Source of the DNA: Chryseotalea sp. WA131a
GTDB lineage: Bacteria; Bacteroidota; Bacteroidia; Cytophagales; Cyclobacteriaceae
Length of the DNA stretch: 64,000 nt
Assembly (NCBI GenBank): GCA_025370075.1
Contig: CP073016.1
Span: forward strand, 124,001 to 188,000
Direction of reading: 5' to 3'
Shown here: positions 45,084-53,473 of the stretch, one piece after another
Numbering within the stretch: position 1 is the first letter of the stretch
Layout of the letters: the number at the start of each line of letters is the position of its first letter
The notes under the pieces: generated by a model
Seen by the model: the letters and a program-made list of their open reading frames with translations, nothing else
Told to the model about the DNA's origin: nothing
The model's database searches: none
Position numbers and translations under genes: made by a program

Positions 45084-45599
45084 CTATTTATTTTTGTTCA
45101 ATCCATAAATAGTAGTCTGCATACCCGCAATTTTCCATTGTCCATTTACTTTTTCCATGAGCCTTGTTTCTCGTTTTAAACCACGTAGTGAATCCTGTTG
45201 TTCAAAACTTACCCAAGCTCCGTTTTTATATAAGCGAACATCAATGTCGTCAACCAATTTTGGTACGGGCTCAGGTTTAGGATGTTTTTCAATAAATGTT
45301 TTGACAAAATTGCTTATGTTGTCCCAGCCAACAGATTCGGAAAAACTGCTGTCCACAAAGTTTATGTATGTCTTGGTGATGTTTGGGTCATGAACCCAAT
45401 ATTCTTTCCATTTGTCATAATTTCTTTGAAAAGCGGCTTCGGTTTCATCATGTAAAGTTTCTAAAATTGCGGCCTTTTCCTTATCAAAGCTGCCCGTTTG
45501 GTCAGTTGTATCTTTTGATTTCTCATTTGTTACTTCTTTACAGCTAATTATACATAGCAAAGTCGAAAAAGAGAGAATAATTAATATTTTACTATTCAT
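45084..45599 (-). CDS. NTF2/SnoaL-like lipoprotein
   Basis: 171 residues. MNSKILIILSFSTLLCIISCKEVT is a lipoprotein signal with Cys at 20. The mature domain has the NTF2/SnoaL-like order: helix (ILETLHDETEAAFQRNYDKWKEYWVHD), strand with WDNISNFVKTFIEKH, then VRLYKNGAWVSFEQQDSLRG and MEKVNGQWKIAGMQTTIYGL. Periplasmic; ligand or enzyme role unknown. It sits between two 51-bp direct repeats. Confidence 0.78.
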   Translation of the reverse strand: MNSKILIILSFSTLLCIISCKEVTNEKSKDTTDQTGSFDKEKAAILETLHDETEAAFQRNYDKWKEYWVHDPNITKTYINFVDSSFSESVGWDNISNFVKTFIEKHPKPEPVPKLVDDIDVRLYKNGAWVSFEQQDSLRGLKRETRLMEKVNGQWKIAGMQTTIYGLNKNK

Positions 45600-45687
45600 G
45601 TCTATATTTTTTAATTGTACTTAATGATGAGATGATATCTTTAATGTCACACAGAATTTGAAGTAACTCGCCTTCAGTATGACATAT

Positions 45688-45806
45688 AACGACCACATAT
45701 TTGTGACGGGCGGAATTTGAAATAAATCCCTTTCCCATATGACGAACTTAATGCAAAACCACAAACTTTCAAAACGCACTGCACCCCGTGTCTCAAACAT
45801 AGTGTT
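45688..45806 (-). repeat. attC-like site 31 (singleton, inside a compound cassette)
   Basis: 119 bp. Arms ACATATTTGTGACGGGC / CCCCGTGTCTCAAACATA. Flanks GTTATATGTCAT and GTTATAATATGTG pair poorly, while the outer ends at 44798 and 45904 (GTTATGCAC) pair well. Confidence 0.7.
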
Positions 45807-45831
45807 ATAATATGTGAATTTTCCCTTCATA

Positions 45832-45882
45832 CGGCAGAAACCAAACGTTGTGTTGTCTACCACGTCCCGTCTGAGGTGACGG
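45832..45882. repeat. 51-bp direct repeat, second copy
   Basis: GAAACCAAACGTTGTGT followed by CCCGTCTG(A/C)GGTGACGG matches 45026-45076 with several substitutions. The pair brackets the lipoprotein gene and site 31. Confidence 0.65.
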
Positions 45883-45901
45883 GGTCGCGCGCCTGGTGCA
45901 T

Positions 45902-46025
45902 AACGTTTTGCAGATTTGCGATGGGCGGGCTTTTCACCACAAAAGTTTATGCGGAGACATGAACTTTCTTTAACCACAAAACTGTCTGCGGAGTACGAAA
46001 CCCCGCCTATTGCAAATGTGCTGTT
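45902..46025 (-). repeat. attC-like site 32 (singleton)
   Basis: 124 bp. Arms AGATTTGCGATGGGCGGG / CCCCGCCTATTGCAAATGT. Downstream site of the HEPN cassette (GTTATAGGC + AA or TG + GC ends). Confidence 0.82.
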
Positions 46026-46041
46026 ATAGGCTGGCAATTTA

Positions 46042-47226
46042 TTAGAATGGTAATTCATCTTTATCTTCTGAAATGTCAACTGGCATCCAAGGATACTTTT
46101 CTGTGTCTGTAATAAAATTTCTTGATGAACTGCTAAATGTCCCCCAGAATTCTACTGGACTTCCTTCATCAAATTCCGTCTCAAAAACTTTCCCGTCAAA
46201 CACTAGATATTCACTATTGTCTTGATTTCTAAAACGACAGTTTACTACTTCAATAAGTCTTCCTCGTGCAAGATTGTCTTCGCTTATTAATGAAATTTCC
46301 TTGGATATATGTAGTAAGATTTTTTCAATCTCTGCTTTTATGATACCGTAGTTTTTTTCCAATGATTTTCTACTAAATGTGAATCTTATTTGCTTTGTTA
46401 AAGTAACTGATTCTGGTGTTTTAGTGTAGGAAGATGGTGTAACTTCTGTAACACAAATAGTATGTTTTGATAATTCAGGATAACTAATTAATATTTCATC
46501 TGTTTTTAGGTTTGCTGTTTTTATTGAATAGCCAAAATAATCTTTCTTTCTTTGAAAGACTGGAGAGTTGAAGGATAGTATAAGTTTTATCCATTCTTCC
46601 TTTTTGCTTTGTTTGAATGATATTTTACATTCTTCAATTCCTAAAGTAATAATTTCTTTATACCAATTTTCTTCCGTGTTAGTCGGGACTATGTCTGGAC
46701 AAGTAATAAAATCTCTCATCATTTTTTCGATTTCTGTCAAAGTATGAATTGAGTTTTGTTTAACTAAATCAATGTCCCCTTTCTTGATTGGTCGAAAATG
46801 AGCTAAAGAATTTCTCACATTGCCGATTTCATCCAATTTGTTTTTCATTATTTCTCTAGAGCCTGGGAAATAACTTTTAAACAATTTCCAATATGCGTCT
46901 GAGGTTATTATTCTTATGAGTTCTCCACTTGTCAGATGGAGCAATGGACTATTAATTACATATCCTAAATAAGCATAATTTTTATCTTGTGATAACCTTT
47001 TTTTTGCAATTGCTCCGAGTGTAGAATTTTCAGCGTCATCACTTGTTATTGATAAGTCCTTCCGTTTGTCTTGAAACTCATTTTTGAGAATAATGAATAC
47101 AAAAACTCTAAGTGAATTCTCGATTCTGAATAATATATTTAATGCTTCAAAATACTCTATCTTCAACCAGTCTCCAGGAAGGTCATATAGGTTTTTTTCA
47201 GTGTTTTTTGATTCTTTCCAATTCAT
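46042..47226 (-). CDS. HEPN-domain protein
   Basis: 394 residues. The N-terminal about 160 residues are helical (DWLKIEYFEALNILFRIENSLRVFVFIIL) and contain R138-N-S-L-A-H143, the Rx4H RNase motif of HEPN domains, in a Swt1-like setting. The C-terminal half is beta-rich (KTPESVTLTKQIRFTFSRKSLEKNYG ... VEFWGTFSSSSRNFITDTEKYPW) and not recognised. HEPN proteins commonly act as RNases in defence or toxin-antitoxin systems; no antitoxin gene is present in this one-gene cassette. Motif intact, so RNase activity is plausible. Confidence 0.78.
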   Translation of the reverse strand: MNWKESKNTEKNLYDLPGDWLKIEYFEALNILFRIENSLRVFVFIILKNEFQDKRKDLSITSDDAENSTLGAIAKKRLSQDKNYAYLGYVINSPLLHLTSGELIRIITSDAYWKLFKSYFPGSREIMKNKLDEIGNVRNSLAHFRPIKKGDIDLVKQNSIHTLTEIEKMMRDFITCPDIVPTNTEENWYKEIITLGIEECKISFKQSKKEEWIKLILSFNSPVFQRKKDYFGYSIKTANLKTDEILISYPELSKHTICVTEVTPSSYTKTPESVTLTKQIRFTFSRKSLEKNYGIIKAEIEKILLHISKEISLISEDNLARGRLIEVVNCRFRNQDNSEYLVFDGKVFETEFDEGSPVEFWGTFSSSSRNFITDTEKYPWMPVDISEDKDELPF

Positions 47227-47254
47227 ATGTGTGTCGTTTTTTTTGCTTGCCTAT

Positions 47255-47377
47255 AACGTTTGGCTTGTGGCAGGCGGGTAAATAAAAACCTTCGTCCTGT
47301 CCCACGTGATAAAGATAAATAAAGAACTACAAACTTCAATGACGCACAGTCCCGCCCGCTTGCCACAAGCTTTTGTT
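47255..47377 (-). repeat. attC-like site 33 (family B')
   Basis: 123 bp. Downstream site of the 47376-47807 cassette (GTTAGCACCA(A/G)TTT ends). Confidence 0.87.
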
Positions 47378-47807
47378 AGCACCAGTTTTTTTTCCACTTT
47401 AGAAAGTCCAAAAACTTTTGTCCAAGTTCAATGCCAGGGCATTTTACTGTCCACAGTATAGCGTTTGAAGAGTCGTCCGCAGACTCGATTAAGTCCCAGT
47501 CCGAATATTGTAAAGTGAAAAGTTCAGTCGTCTTGTCGAAGGAAATCGCTAGCGTCTGCTGATAGTTTAAATAACCGTCTTTTGGCTTACTGATTAACAG
47601 TGTTCCCAAACTCGAGCCGGGAAATAAAATGGTAGCGTAGATTGTCGTCTGAATGTACCGGATGAAGTCCAAAATGGAAAAGTGTGTCCAACCAGATTTT
47701 GTTAAAGTTGTGAAATATTCTAGTTGCCCGTCCCAACAATGTTTAAGCAGGTCACGGCTATAAAATGCTTTTTCAAAGTCCGCAGTCATTTTATGCTTTT
47801 GTATCAT
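47376..47807 (-). CDS. hypothetical protein
   Basis: 143 residues from ATG 47805-47807 (MIQKHKMTADFEKAFYSRDL); ATG 47789 is an alternative. The longer frame enters the recombination site and is rejected. Soluble, aromatic-rich: LKHCWDGQLEYFTTLTKSGWTHFSILDFIRYIQ and CPGIELGQKFLDFLKWKKNWC. No family recognised. Its TAA stop is made by the first bases of the site 33 junction (GTTAGC), as in the antitoxin gene at 20031. Confidence 0.72.
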   Translation of the reverse strand: MIQKHKMTADFEKAFYSRDLLKHCWDGQLEYFTTLTKSGWTHFSILDFIRYIQTTIYATILFPGSSLGTLLISKPKDGYLNYQQTLAISFDKTTELFTLQYSDWDLIESADDSSNAILWTVKCPGIELGQKFLDFLKWKKNWC

Positions 47808-47825
47808 GTCCCAAAAATTGGTGCT

Positions 47826-47946
47826 AACGTCTGTGTTTATTGCGTGCTGGGATTTAAAAGCTGCGTCTTGTCCCCGGCACAAAACGAAATTAGAAAACAA
47901 AACTTTGAATCAACTGCTCGCCCCAGCATGTAATAAACATTTTGTT
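47826..47946 (-). repeat. attC-like site 34 (singleton)
   Basis: 121 bp. Arms TGTTTATTGCGTGCTGGG / CCCCAGCATGTAATAAACA. Downstream site of the 47960-48508 cassette (GTTGTGTGCC(A/G)TTTTT ends). Confidence 0.84.
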
Positions 47947-47959
47947 GTGTGCCGTTTTT

Positions 47960-48508
47960 CTATTTCGCTTTTAATTTCTCATTCAGTTTTATCAAATACT
48001 CTTGTCTCTTTTCCTTTTTCTTTTCCAATTTGTCAAATTCGTCAGCAAGTTCGGGAGCTTTGCTTCTAAGAAATTTTGAAACATAGTTTGCCGTTCCGTC
48101 CTTATACTCTCCACCATCATCAATAATTACGAGGTGTCCAGGAACTGCCATTGCTGTTAGTCCTACTCCATGAGTCTCGTAGTTGAAAAAAGAGTACGGT
48201 CCAATATACTCTGCCTTGCAATAACCGCCCATTCTTAATCCTTTGAAGTAGACATTTGTCCCGTCACAGAAACCATAGACCTTACCAACTTTTGTCCCGT
48301 CTTTAATCTCAAAGTCCCATGGACTGCCTCCTCGAGTTGTTCTTTTTTCCTTAACAGTAAATTCATTAGTTATCGAAGGAGCGTTGTTAATAAATTCATC
48401 ATAAGTTTTATAGAGTCCCTTTTTTAATTCCTTGGCATTGTAGATTTTTTCTTGTCCGCACAGGATCGTTGGGATTAGAAATAAAAGAAATAGCACTAGT
48501 TTTTTCAT
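47960..48508 (-). CDS. exported hypothetical protein
   Basis: 182 residues with a signal peptide (MKKLVLFLLFLIPTILCGQ). The mature domain starts EKIYNAKELKKGLYKTYDEFINNAPSI, a pattern common in small secreted Bacteroidota proteins (a helix with GxYxTYxEFxNN). It continues with KVYGFCDGTNVYFKG, YIGPYSFFNYE and HLVIIDDGGEYKDGTANYVSKFLR, and ends in a charged coiled tail (LEKKKEKRQEYLIKLNEKLKAK). Function unknown. Single-gene cassette. Confidence 0.78.
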   Translation of the reverse strand: MKKLVLFLLFLIPTILCGQEKIYNAKELKKGLYKTYDEFINNAPSITNEFTVKEKRTTRGGSPWDFEIKDGTKVGKVYGFCDGTNVYFKGLRMGGYCKAEYIGPYSFFNYETHGVGLTAMAVPGHLVIIDDGGEYKDGTANYVSKFLRSKAPELADEFDKLEKKKEKRQEYLIKLNEKLKAK

Positions 48509-48553
48509 AATTGTATTTGGTTGGTTAAACGTTCTCGGTCAAAAATGGCACAC

Positions 48554-48674
48554 AACGTTAATATTTGCGATCGGGCGGGAATTTAAAACTGCGTACTGTC
48601 CCCAACACGAAGCGCAATAAAGATAACAAAACTTTGAGCTACACGTCAACCCCGCCTGGCGCAAATATATTGTT
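48554..48674 (-). repeat. attC-like site 35 (family C)
   Basis: 121 bp with embedded TTG-N21-TATCTTTA. Downstream site of the 48699-49013 cassette (GTTGGCAGTA(A/G)TTA ends). Confidence 0.88.
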
Positions 48675-48698
48675 GGCAGTAGTTACTTGTCCATGCGT

Positions 48699-49013
48699 CT
48701 ATTTAACACTCAAGTATTCTTTACTGCACTTTTGTATTATATCTTTAACCTTGGACTCGTCCAGATAACTAGCAATATTTTCCCACTCTTTTCCGATTTG
48801 TCCCTCTGCAAAATAACCAAACTTTTTCCCATGTTCAGCCATTTCAATGTCAACGGGATCTATGTCCGGGTTCTCAGATATTGAAAACGTCCATGTGTTG
48901 TGTCTCGATCTAAAATAGAATGGAAAGCCTTTTACAGTTCCTTCAGCTTGAACAGGACCGTATCCGTATATCTTGCCTTTCAATTTTAATTCAGTGTTCT
49001 CAAATTCTTGCAT
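48699..49013 (-). CDS. hypothetical protein
   Basis: 104 residues, soluble. MQEFENTELKLKGKIYGYGPVQAEGTVKGFPFYFRSRHNTWTFSISENPDIDPV: the first half is a beta domain with GxVxGxPFYFRARHxxW-like spacing, and the second half is helical (WENIASYLDESKVKDIIQKCSKEYL). I recall similar small proteins of unknown function in proteobacterial and Bacteroidota cassettes but cannot name a family. Single-gene cassette. Confidence 0.75.
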   Translation of the reverse strand: MQEFENTELKLKGKIYGYGPVQAEGTVKGFPFYFRSRHNTWTFSISENPDIDPVDIEMAEHGKKFGYFAEGQIGKEWENIASYLDESKVKDIIQKCSKEYLSVK

Positions 49014-49136
49014 TGTCGCAAAGTCTGTTAGTAATTCTGATTAACATTTCACCAGTCATTGATTATAAGTGCTCGTTTTTTAGTCACTATCCTCATTTTT
49101 AACCTTCGATTTGTCCCCGACCGGTTAATTACTGCC

Positions 49137-49258
49137 AACGTGAGTATTTGCGTTCGAGCGGGGCTTTTGAAACCGCGTCCTGTCCCCGACACCGAACGGA
49201 ATAAAGATACGAAAACGTTGGATTACGCTTCAACCCCGCTTGACGCAAATACATTGTT
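49137..49258 (-). repeat. attC-like site 36 (family A)
   Basis: 122 bp with embedded promoter-like signal. Downstream site of the IS4-split SHOCT cassette (GTTGCATGCC(A/G)TG ends). Confidence 0.88.
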
Positions 49259-49701
49259 GCATGCCGTGTTTACCTTTAATTTGAATTTAAAATTTTCTTT
49301 TTTTCCTTTTCAAATTCTTCTTTTGTAATAATACCCTTGTCGAGCAACTCTTTAAGCTTTAATAACTTCTCAGATGAGTCTAGTAGACTTGTTGTCTCGC
49401 TCGTCTTTGTCACCTTGGTAATCTTATCGTCCAAATTATCCGTCAACACGATATAAAAGCGGCCTTCAATAAATTTCAATTCTCTACAGTAGCCAGTAAG
49501 TGGGAGTTTACTGCCTTTTTTTGCACTAACGAGTCGATCGGAATTAGTGTATTTTGTTATTGTAAATTTCACCTCAGATAAATCAGGGTCTGTCATTAGA
49601 TTATAGCCATTTGCTACATAGTTTTCCTCATATGTCAGACCGTTATCACTACTTTTATTCCGCTTAAGGTCGATAAATGTTGCATTCCATGAAACATTAT
49701 T

Positions 49702-51104
49702 ACTGTCATCCGAGTAAAATGAAAAGGCGGAGGTATTTCTACTGACCGCCTTTTTTATGATGTTTAAGTTACCAAGCCAAAACATCATGGACAAAAATAT
49801 CAAATTATCAGGTCAGCCCATTCTGTGTCAACTGTTTTCTTTCATCCCTGACCATTTGATCGAACAGTCCGTGGCCATGCATAAATCCGATCATTATTAT
49901 AAGACCATGACCACACGCAAGCAGTTGGCCTTTATTTTATATGGTGTAATAACGCGCTGTCATTCCCTTCAGGGCTTGTGTAAGAGTTTACTTTTTCTGG
50001 ACAACAAACTCCTTTACATCGGCATTGATAAACTTCCCCCACCCAGTACGCTTAGTGATGCTAATATCAATCGTAACAGCGAGGTATTCGGAGAACTTTA
50101 TGGGCTGCTTTACAAGCAGTACAAGAGGTATTTGTCGGACAGCTGTTTTTCACTGCCCATTAATGGAGAGGTGGACGCTGCCCAGGTAAAACTTTTTGAT
50201 GCCACCACTATCACGCTATTCGTGGATGTGTTCAAAGGGGTGGGGCGCAACCCATTAAATGGCAAGCGTAAAGGCGGCCTCAAAGTGCAGGCGCAAATGC
50301 CCCTGTCGGGTTTTGTGCCGGATTTAATCACCATAACGGAAGGGGGTCGCAACGATAAGAATTTCCTCGGACAGCCCGCCCCCGCCCCGGGCACGATTTA
50401 CGTCTTTGACAAAGGCTATGTCAACTTTTCGGTTTTTGATCAATGGACACAACAGGGGATCTATTTTGTTACACGCCTCAACGATAACGCGGTGTATGAT
50501 GTGGTAGAGCCCAAGGTTTATGATATAGAAGAATTTGCAGGGGGTGGTGTGATCAGGGATGAAATTATCCATCTCAGACTCCCAGATCGTAACCAATGCT
50601 TTAAAGCGCGGCTGATCACCTACAAAGACCCACTGACAGGTCATGTGCTGAAGTTTTTATCCAATATGTTCCTCTATCAAGCCATCACCATCACCTTACT
50701 TTACAAAAACCGTTGGGGCATGGAGGTATTGTTCAAACGCCTCAAGCAAAATTTTGAGCTCAGTTATTTTTACTCGGACAGCTCAGAAGGAATCAAAACT
50801 CAATTGTGGATTGCCCTGATAGCGCACCTGCTTTTTACTGTTATCCATAAGCAAGTGAAAGAATGTGAACAGTTTATGACCATGGTCAGCATGGCTTCAA
50901 ACAATTTAGGTTCCTACATCTGTTTTGTATCCATGTTATCCATGCGAAATAAATTATCGGCCCCCCAGCGTGAGGTTAATAAAATCCAGCTTGATATGTT
51001 TGTGGCTATTAAGGGGGGGTGTTTTTCAAAGCATAGAAAAATCCCCTTAATTTTAACCTATTGACCCTTTATAACACTTACTGAAAATTGGTCGGATGAC
51101 AGTA
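49702..51104 (+). mobile_element. IS4-family insertion sequence, about 1.40 kb
   Basis: Terminal inverted repeats ACTGTCATCCGA at the left (49702) and its complement TCGGATGACAGT at the right, flanked by a 10-bp direct repeat AAACATTATT (49692-49701, 51105-51114). Target duplication of that length fits the IS4 family. One base of ambiguity at the right end. Confidence 0.88.
49787..51064 (+). CDS. IS4-family transposase with DUF4372 N-terminus
   Basis: 425 residues from ATG 49787 (MDKNIKLSGQPILCQLFSFI), chosen because it aligns with the start of the paralogue at 59284; an upstream in-frame ATG at 49757 exists. Residues about 1-75 are DUF4372; the DDE core follows with D in VKLFDATTITLF, D in YVFDKGYVNFSVF, and E in RWGMEVLFKRLKQNF. 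Full length. Related to but clearly different from the 58085-59284 transposase. Confidence 0.92.
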   Translation: MDKNIKLSGQPILCQLFSFIPDHLIEQSVAMHKSDHYYKTMTTRKQLAFILYGVITRCHSLQGLCKSLLFLDNKLLYIGIDKLPPPSTLSDANINRNSEVFGELYGLLYKQYKRYLSDSCFSLPINGEVDAAQVKLFDATTITLFVDVFKGVGRNPLNGKRKGGLKVQAQMPLSGFVPDLITITEGGRNDKNFLGQPAPAPGTIYVFDKGYVNFSVFDQWTQQGIYFVTRLNDNAVYDVVEPKVYDIEEFAGGGVIRDEIIHLRLPDRNQCFKARLITYKDPLTGHVLKFLSNMFLYQAITITLLYKNRWGMEVLFKRLKQNFELSYFYSDSSEGIKTQLWIALIAHLLFTVIHKQVKECEQFMTMVSMASNNLGSYICFVSMLSMRNKLSAPQREVNKIQLDMFVAIKGGCFSKHRKIPLILTY

Positions 51105-51739
51105 AAACATTATTATCTTTTAAATAATTTTCAAACCATCTTTCACCAGCTAGTTCTGACGCCTTTGAATAAAAAATAGAATTAACATCCAAGTCTTGAA
51201 AGAAGTTCTTTTGAGCCTTTGTAATCTTAGCCGTATCAGCTAATGCGTTTCTAAAAAGGTCAGCAATCTTTATTCTTTCTAATTCTTCTGGACCAAATAT
51301 AGAAGCTGACGCAGAAAGCCATGCTCCAAGCGTGTTGTCGTACTTTTCTATTCCAAATAGGAAAACATCCATATTTTTGTTTTCATCTATTTTCAATCTT
51401 ATCAAAGCTCTTTTTTGTGCAAATAGCGCTGAGTAATTGTAGAATGTACTTATCAACTCACCGTTGAAAAAATCAAAAGATGCAATAGAAATTGTGTTAC
51501 CAAAAAGTACTTTCGCAATAGGGAAGGCTGTTTCTGGAGTAGCGTTTTCAACGGCCTTATAGGTTGGAGTTGGCTTTTTCTGCTTCTTTTGAGCAAATAA
51601 ATTGCTTGCAAGAAAGAGACCCACTAAAAAAAATACCAAATAAAAAAGATAACAACGTCTCATATAGATTTATTTATGGTTTAATTATGTAATTCTGTCA
51701 AAAGTATCTATTTATTTAGTCGTTCAAAACATGGCATGC

Positions 51740-51861
51740 AACGTGAGTATTTGCGTTCGAGCGGGGCTTCCGAAGCCGCGTCCTGTCCCCGACACCGAAC
51801 GCATTAAAGATACGAAAACGTTGGATTACGCGTCAACCCCGCTTGACGCAAATACATTGTT
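51740..51861 (-). repeat. attC-like site 37 (family A)
   Basis: 122 bp with embedded promoter-like signal. Downstream site of the TPR cassette (GTTGTGTGGC(A/G)TTTT ends). Confidence 0.88.
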
Positions 51862-51872
51862 GTGTGGCGTTT

Positions 51873-52538
51873 TCATCCACTCTTTATTTTCGTCAGCTTG
51901 TCCAACGTCTCTTTACCAGTTCTTACAAGTCCAACGGTTTTGTGTCGGTTAAACTGTGGGTCAGTTATTTTTGCTATTTCCAGCGCTTTGTCCGCGTACT
52001 GCCTTGCTTCATCTGTTTTCCCCAGTTTGTCACATAGGTCTGCAATTACTCTTGCGTAGAAAAATCTTTCGTCATTCAGGGAGAGACTGCCCCCGGTTTT
52101 TTCAAAGTCAACCGTTAATAACTTGTAAGCCGCGTCAAATTTGTCCCGCTGGTCTGATTCTAAGATAGTTTCAACCAACTTTATGTCCGCAACTCCACTT
52201 GTCCCACCTCTGTTACTTATTTTATAATGGTCCGCGACTTGTCGGTAATAGTTTTCTGCTCTTTCGTAGTCACCATTTGTAAAAAAGTAGTCTCCGAGTT
52301 GTTCTTTGCCGAATATGGTTGAGAAGTCCTCAGATGGAAAGTCTTTTATTAATCTTTCCATTAACTCAAGTCCAACGGTTTGCAATTTCTTGTCTGTCGA
52401 GCCTAATAAGTAACTCGCTTGAATTCTTAAGTACTGTGCTTTGTGATAAGCTCCTCTCGAACGTTTGAGTTTGGTCTCAAATAACCCACTGGTCTCCCTG
52501 TCCCAATTTGTATTTCTGTACCAGTCGTCTTGTCCCAT
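51873..52538 (-). CDS. TPR-repeat protein
   Basis: 221 residues, soluble, no signal peptide. TPR-type helical pairs are visible: GAYHKAQYLRIQASYLLGST, LGDYFFTNGDYERAENYYRQVADHY, KFDAAYKLLTVDFEKTG and VIADLCDKLGKTDEARQYADKALEIAK. A protein-protein interaction role is likely, partner unknown. N-terminus MGQDDWYRNTNWDRET resembles that of other Bacteroidota TPR proteins. Single-gene cassette. Confidence 0.78.
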   Translation of the reverse strand: MGQDDWYRNTNWDRETSGLFETKLKRSRGAYHKAQYLRIQASYLLGSTDKKLQTVGLELMERLIKDFPSEDFSTIFGKEQLGDYFFTNGDYERAENYYRQVADHYKISNRGGTSGVADIKLVETILESDQRDKFDAAYKLLTVDFEKTGGSLSLNDERFFYARVIADLCDKLGKTDEARQYADKALEIAKITDPQFNRHKTVGLVRTGKETLDKLTKIKSG

Positions 52539-52566
52539 AGTTTATGTTGTCCCGAAAATGCCACAC

Positions 52567-52687
52567 AACGTGAGTATTTGCGTTCGAGCGGGGCTTCCGA
52601 AGCCACGCCTTGTCCCCGACAACGAACGCATTAAAGATACGAAACGTTGGACTACGCGTCAACCCCGCTTGACGCAAATACAGTGTT
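52567..52687 (-). repeat. attC-like site 38 (family A)
   Basis: 121 bp (one A fewer in the ACGAAACG word, so the promoter-like spacer is 20). Belongs to the truncated transglutaminase cassette, whose left end is GTTAGCGCC; its matching right end is lost. Confidence 0.86.
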
Positions 52688-52701
52688 AGCGCCTGTATTT
52701 T

Positions 52702-53256
52702 CTACGGCTTTCTATAAAAGTCAGTCAAGGAATTTGAGTATAAGCAATAGTCAATTTTACTCGACACTTCAAACAGTCCAGGATTCTTGGCTCCTATGGG
52801 AACTAACATTAATTTGGCCTTCTCTTTAACTTTTAGTCTTTCGTTTACCGGTTCGATTCTGTTGTCGAACGATATGTCAAAATAATACAAGTATTCGTTT
52901 ATGAAACCTAGATACTTTTTAGACGACTTTGATTTTAGTGTACCATTATTGTCGACCAATGTAAGTTTATCACGCTTTGAAATTGCCTTTTGAAACTCCA
53001 CGGCATTCAATGGCAAGTTGTCCAGTGTGGGTATTACGTTAAATTGCCCGTCTGCCATTATCCATTTGTCTAAACCAGTTAAATATGTTTCAACAACTAC
53101 GTGCCCAGCTCCATATTTTCTCGTTTCCACGTCTTTTGTTTTTAAGGCAAGGACTCGCGATTTCAAGCCAACTGCGTTTAATGCGGCACATAGTACATAG
53201 CTATACTCTACGCATCTAAACTGTTTACCTTGTTTAGCTTCTTTTAAAATTGTCAA
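52702..53256 (-). pseudogene. transglutaminase-like protein, 5'-truncated by fusion to a gene-less cassette
   Basis: The 184 residues that remain begin at the catalytic region: GKQFRCVEYSYVLCAALNAVGL (Cys), GAGHVVVETYL (His) and IMADGQFNVIP (Asp), the triad of transglutaminase-like cysteine proteases. The normal N-terminal region is absent. Upstream of codon 4 the sequence becomes that of the type 1 gene-less cassette (from about 53250), and the ATG seems to arise at the fusion point. Expression signals of the original gene are gone, so I treat it as broken, although the catalytic core is complete. Confidence 0.78.
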
Positions 53257-53331
53257 TGAGCAGATGTCAGTCGTCTACTAATTAGTCGTCAGCGAAATTG
53301 GGGACGCACACTCGTCCCGCAAATTGGCCAT
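53250..53331 (-). other. fragment of gene-less cassette type 1
   Basis: The last 82 bp match the right-hand end of the type 1 gene-less cassettes (GTCGTCAGCGAAATTGGGGA ... ATTGGCC). The junction to the transglutaminase gene lies at a short shared word, ATTGTCAA, about 53247-53256. Confidence 0.8.
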
Positions 53332-53452
53332 AACGTAAATATTTGCGATCGGGCGGGAATTTGGAACTGCGTCCTGTCCACGACACCAAACGCAATAAAG
53401 ATAACAAAACTTTGAACCACACGTCAACCCCGCCTGGCGCAAATATATTGTT
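53332..53452 (-). repeat. attC-like site 39 (family C)
   Basis: 121 bp with embedded promoter-like signal. Downstream site of the Imm63-like cassette (GTTGTGGGTC(A/G)TTCGC ends). Confidence 0.88.
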
Positions 53453-53473
53453 GTGGGTCGTTCGCGTCCACCG

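Larger units (their letters stand above)
49276..51663 (-). pseudogene. exported SHOCT-domain protein split by an IS4-family element
   Basis: Pieces 51105-51663 and 49276-49691 rejoin exactly in frame across the AAACATTATT duplication, giving 975 nt and 324 residues. The junction reads LKDNNV-SWNATFIDLKRNK. The N-terminus is a signal peptide (MRRCYLFYLVFFLVGLFLASNLFAQ); the C-terminus is a SHOCT motif (LLKLKELLDKGIITKEEFEKEKKKIL), a short oligomerisation helix pair. As it stands the first piece ends prematurely inside the IS end (...SSDQFSVSVIKGQ) and the second has no start of its own, so the gene is disrupted. Single-gene cassette. Confidence 0.85.

Noticed and set aside
49691..51114. GACC-flanked ends near 49743 and 51062 as the IS4 boundaries
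   Set aside because: Those positions lack inverted repeats. The ACTGTCATCCGA repeats further out have a 10-bp duplication and restore a reading frame.
6798..52689. Repeated short peptides with ICVRAGLPKPRGVPDTER-like sequence in many places
   Set aside because: They are translations of family A recombination sites on the non-coding strand, not conserved proteins.
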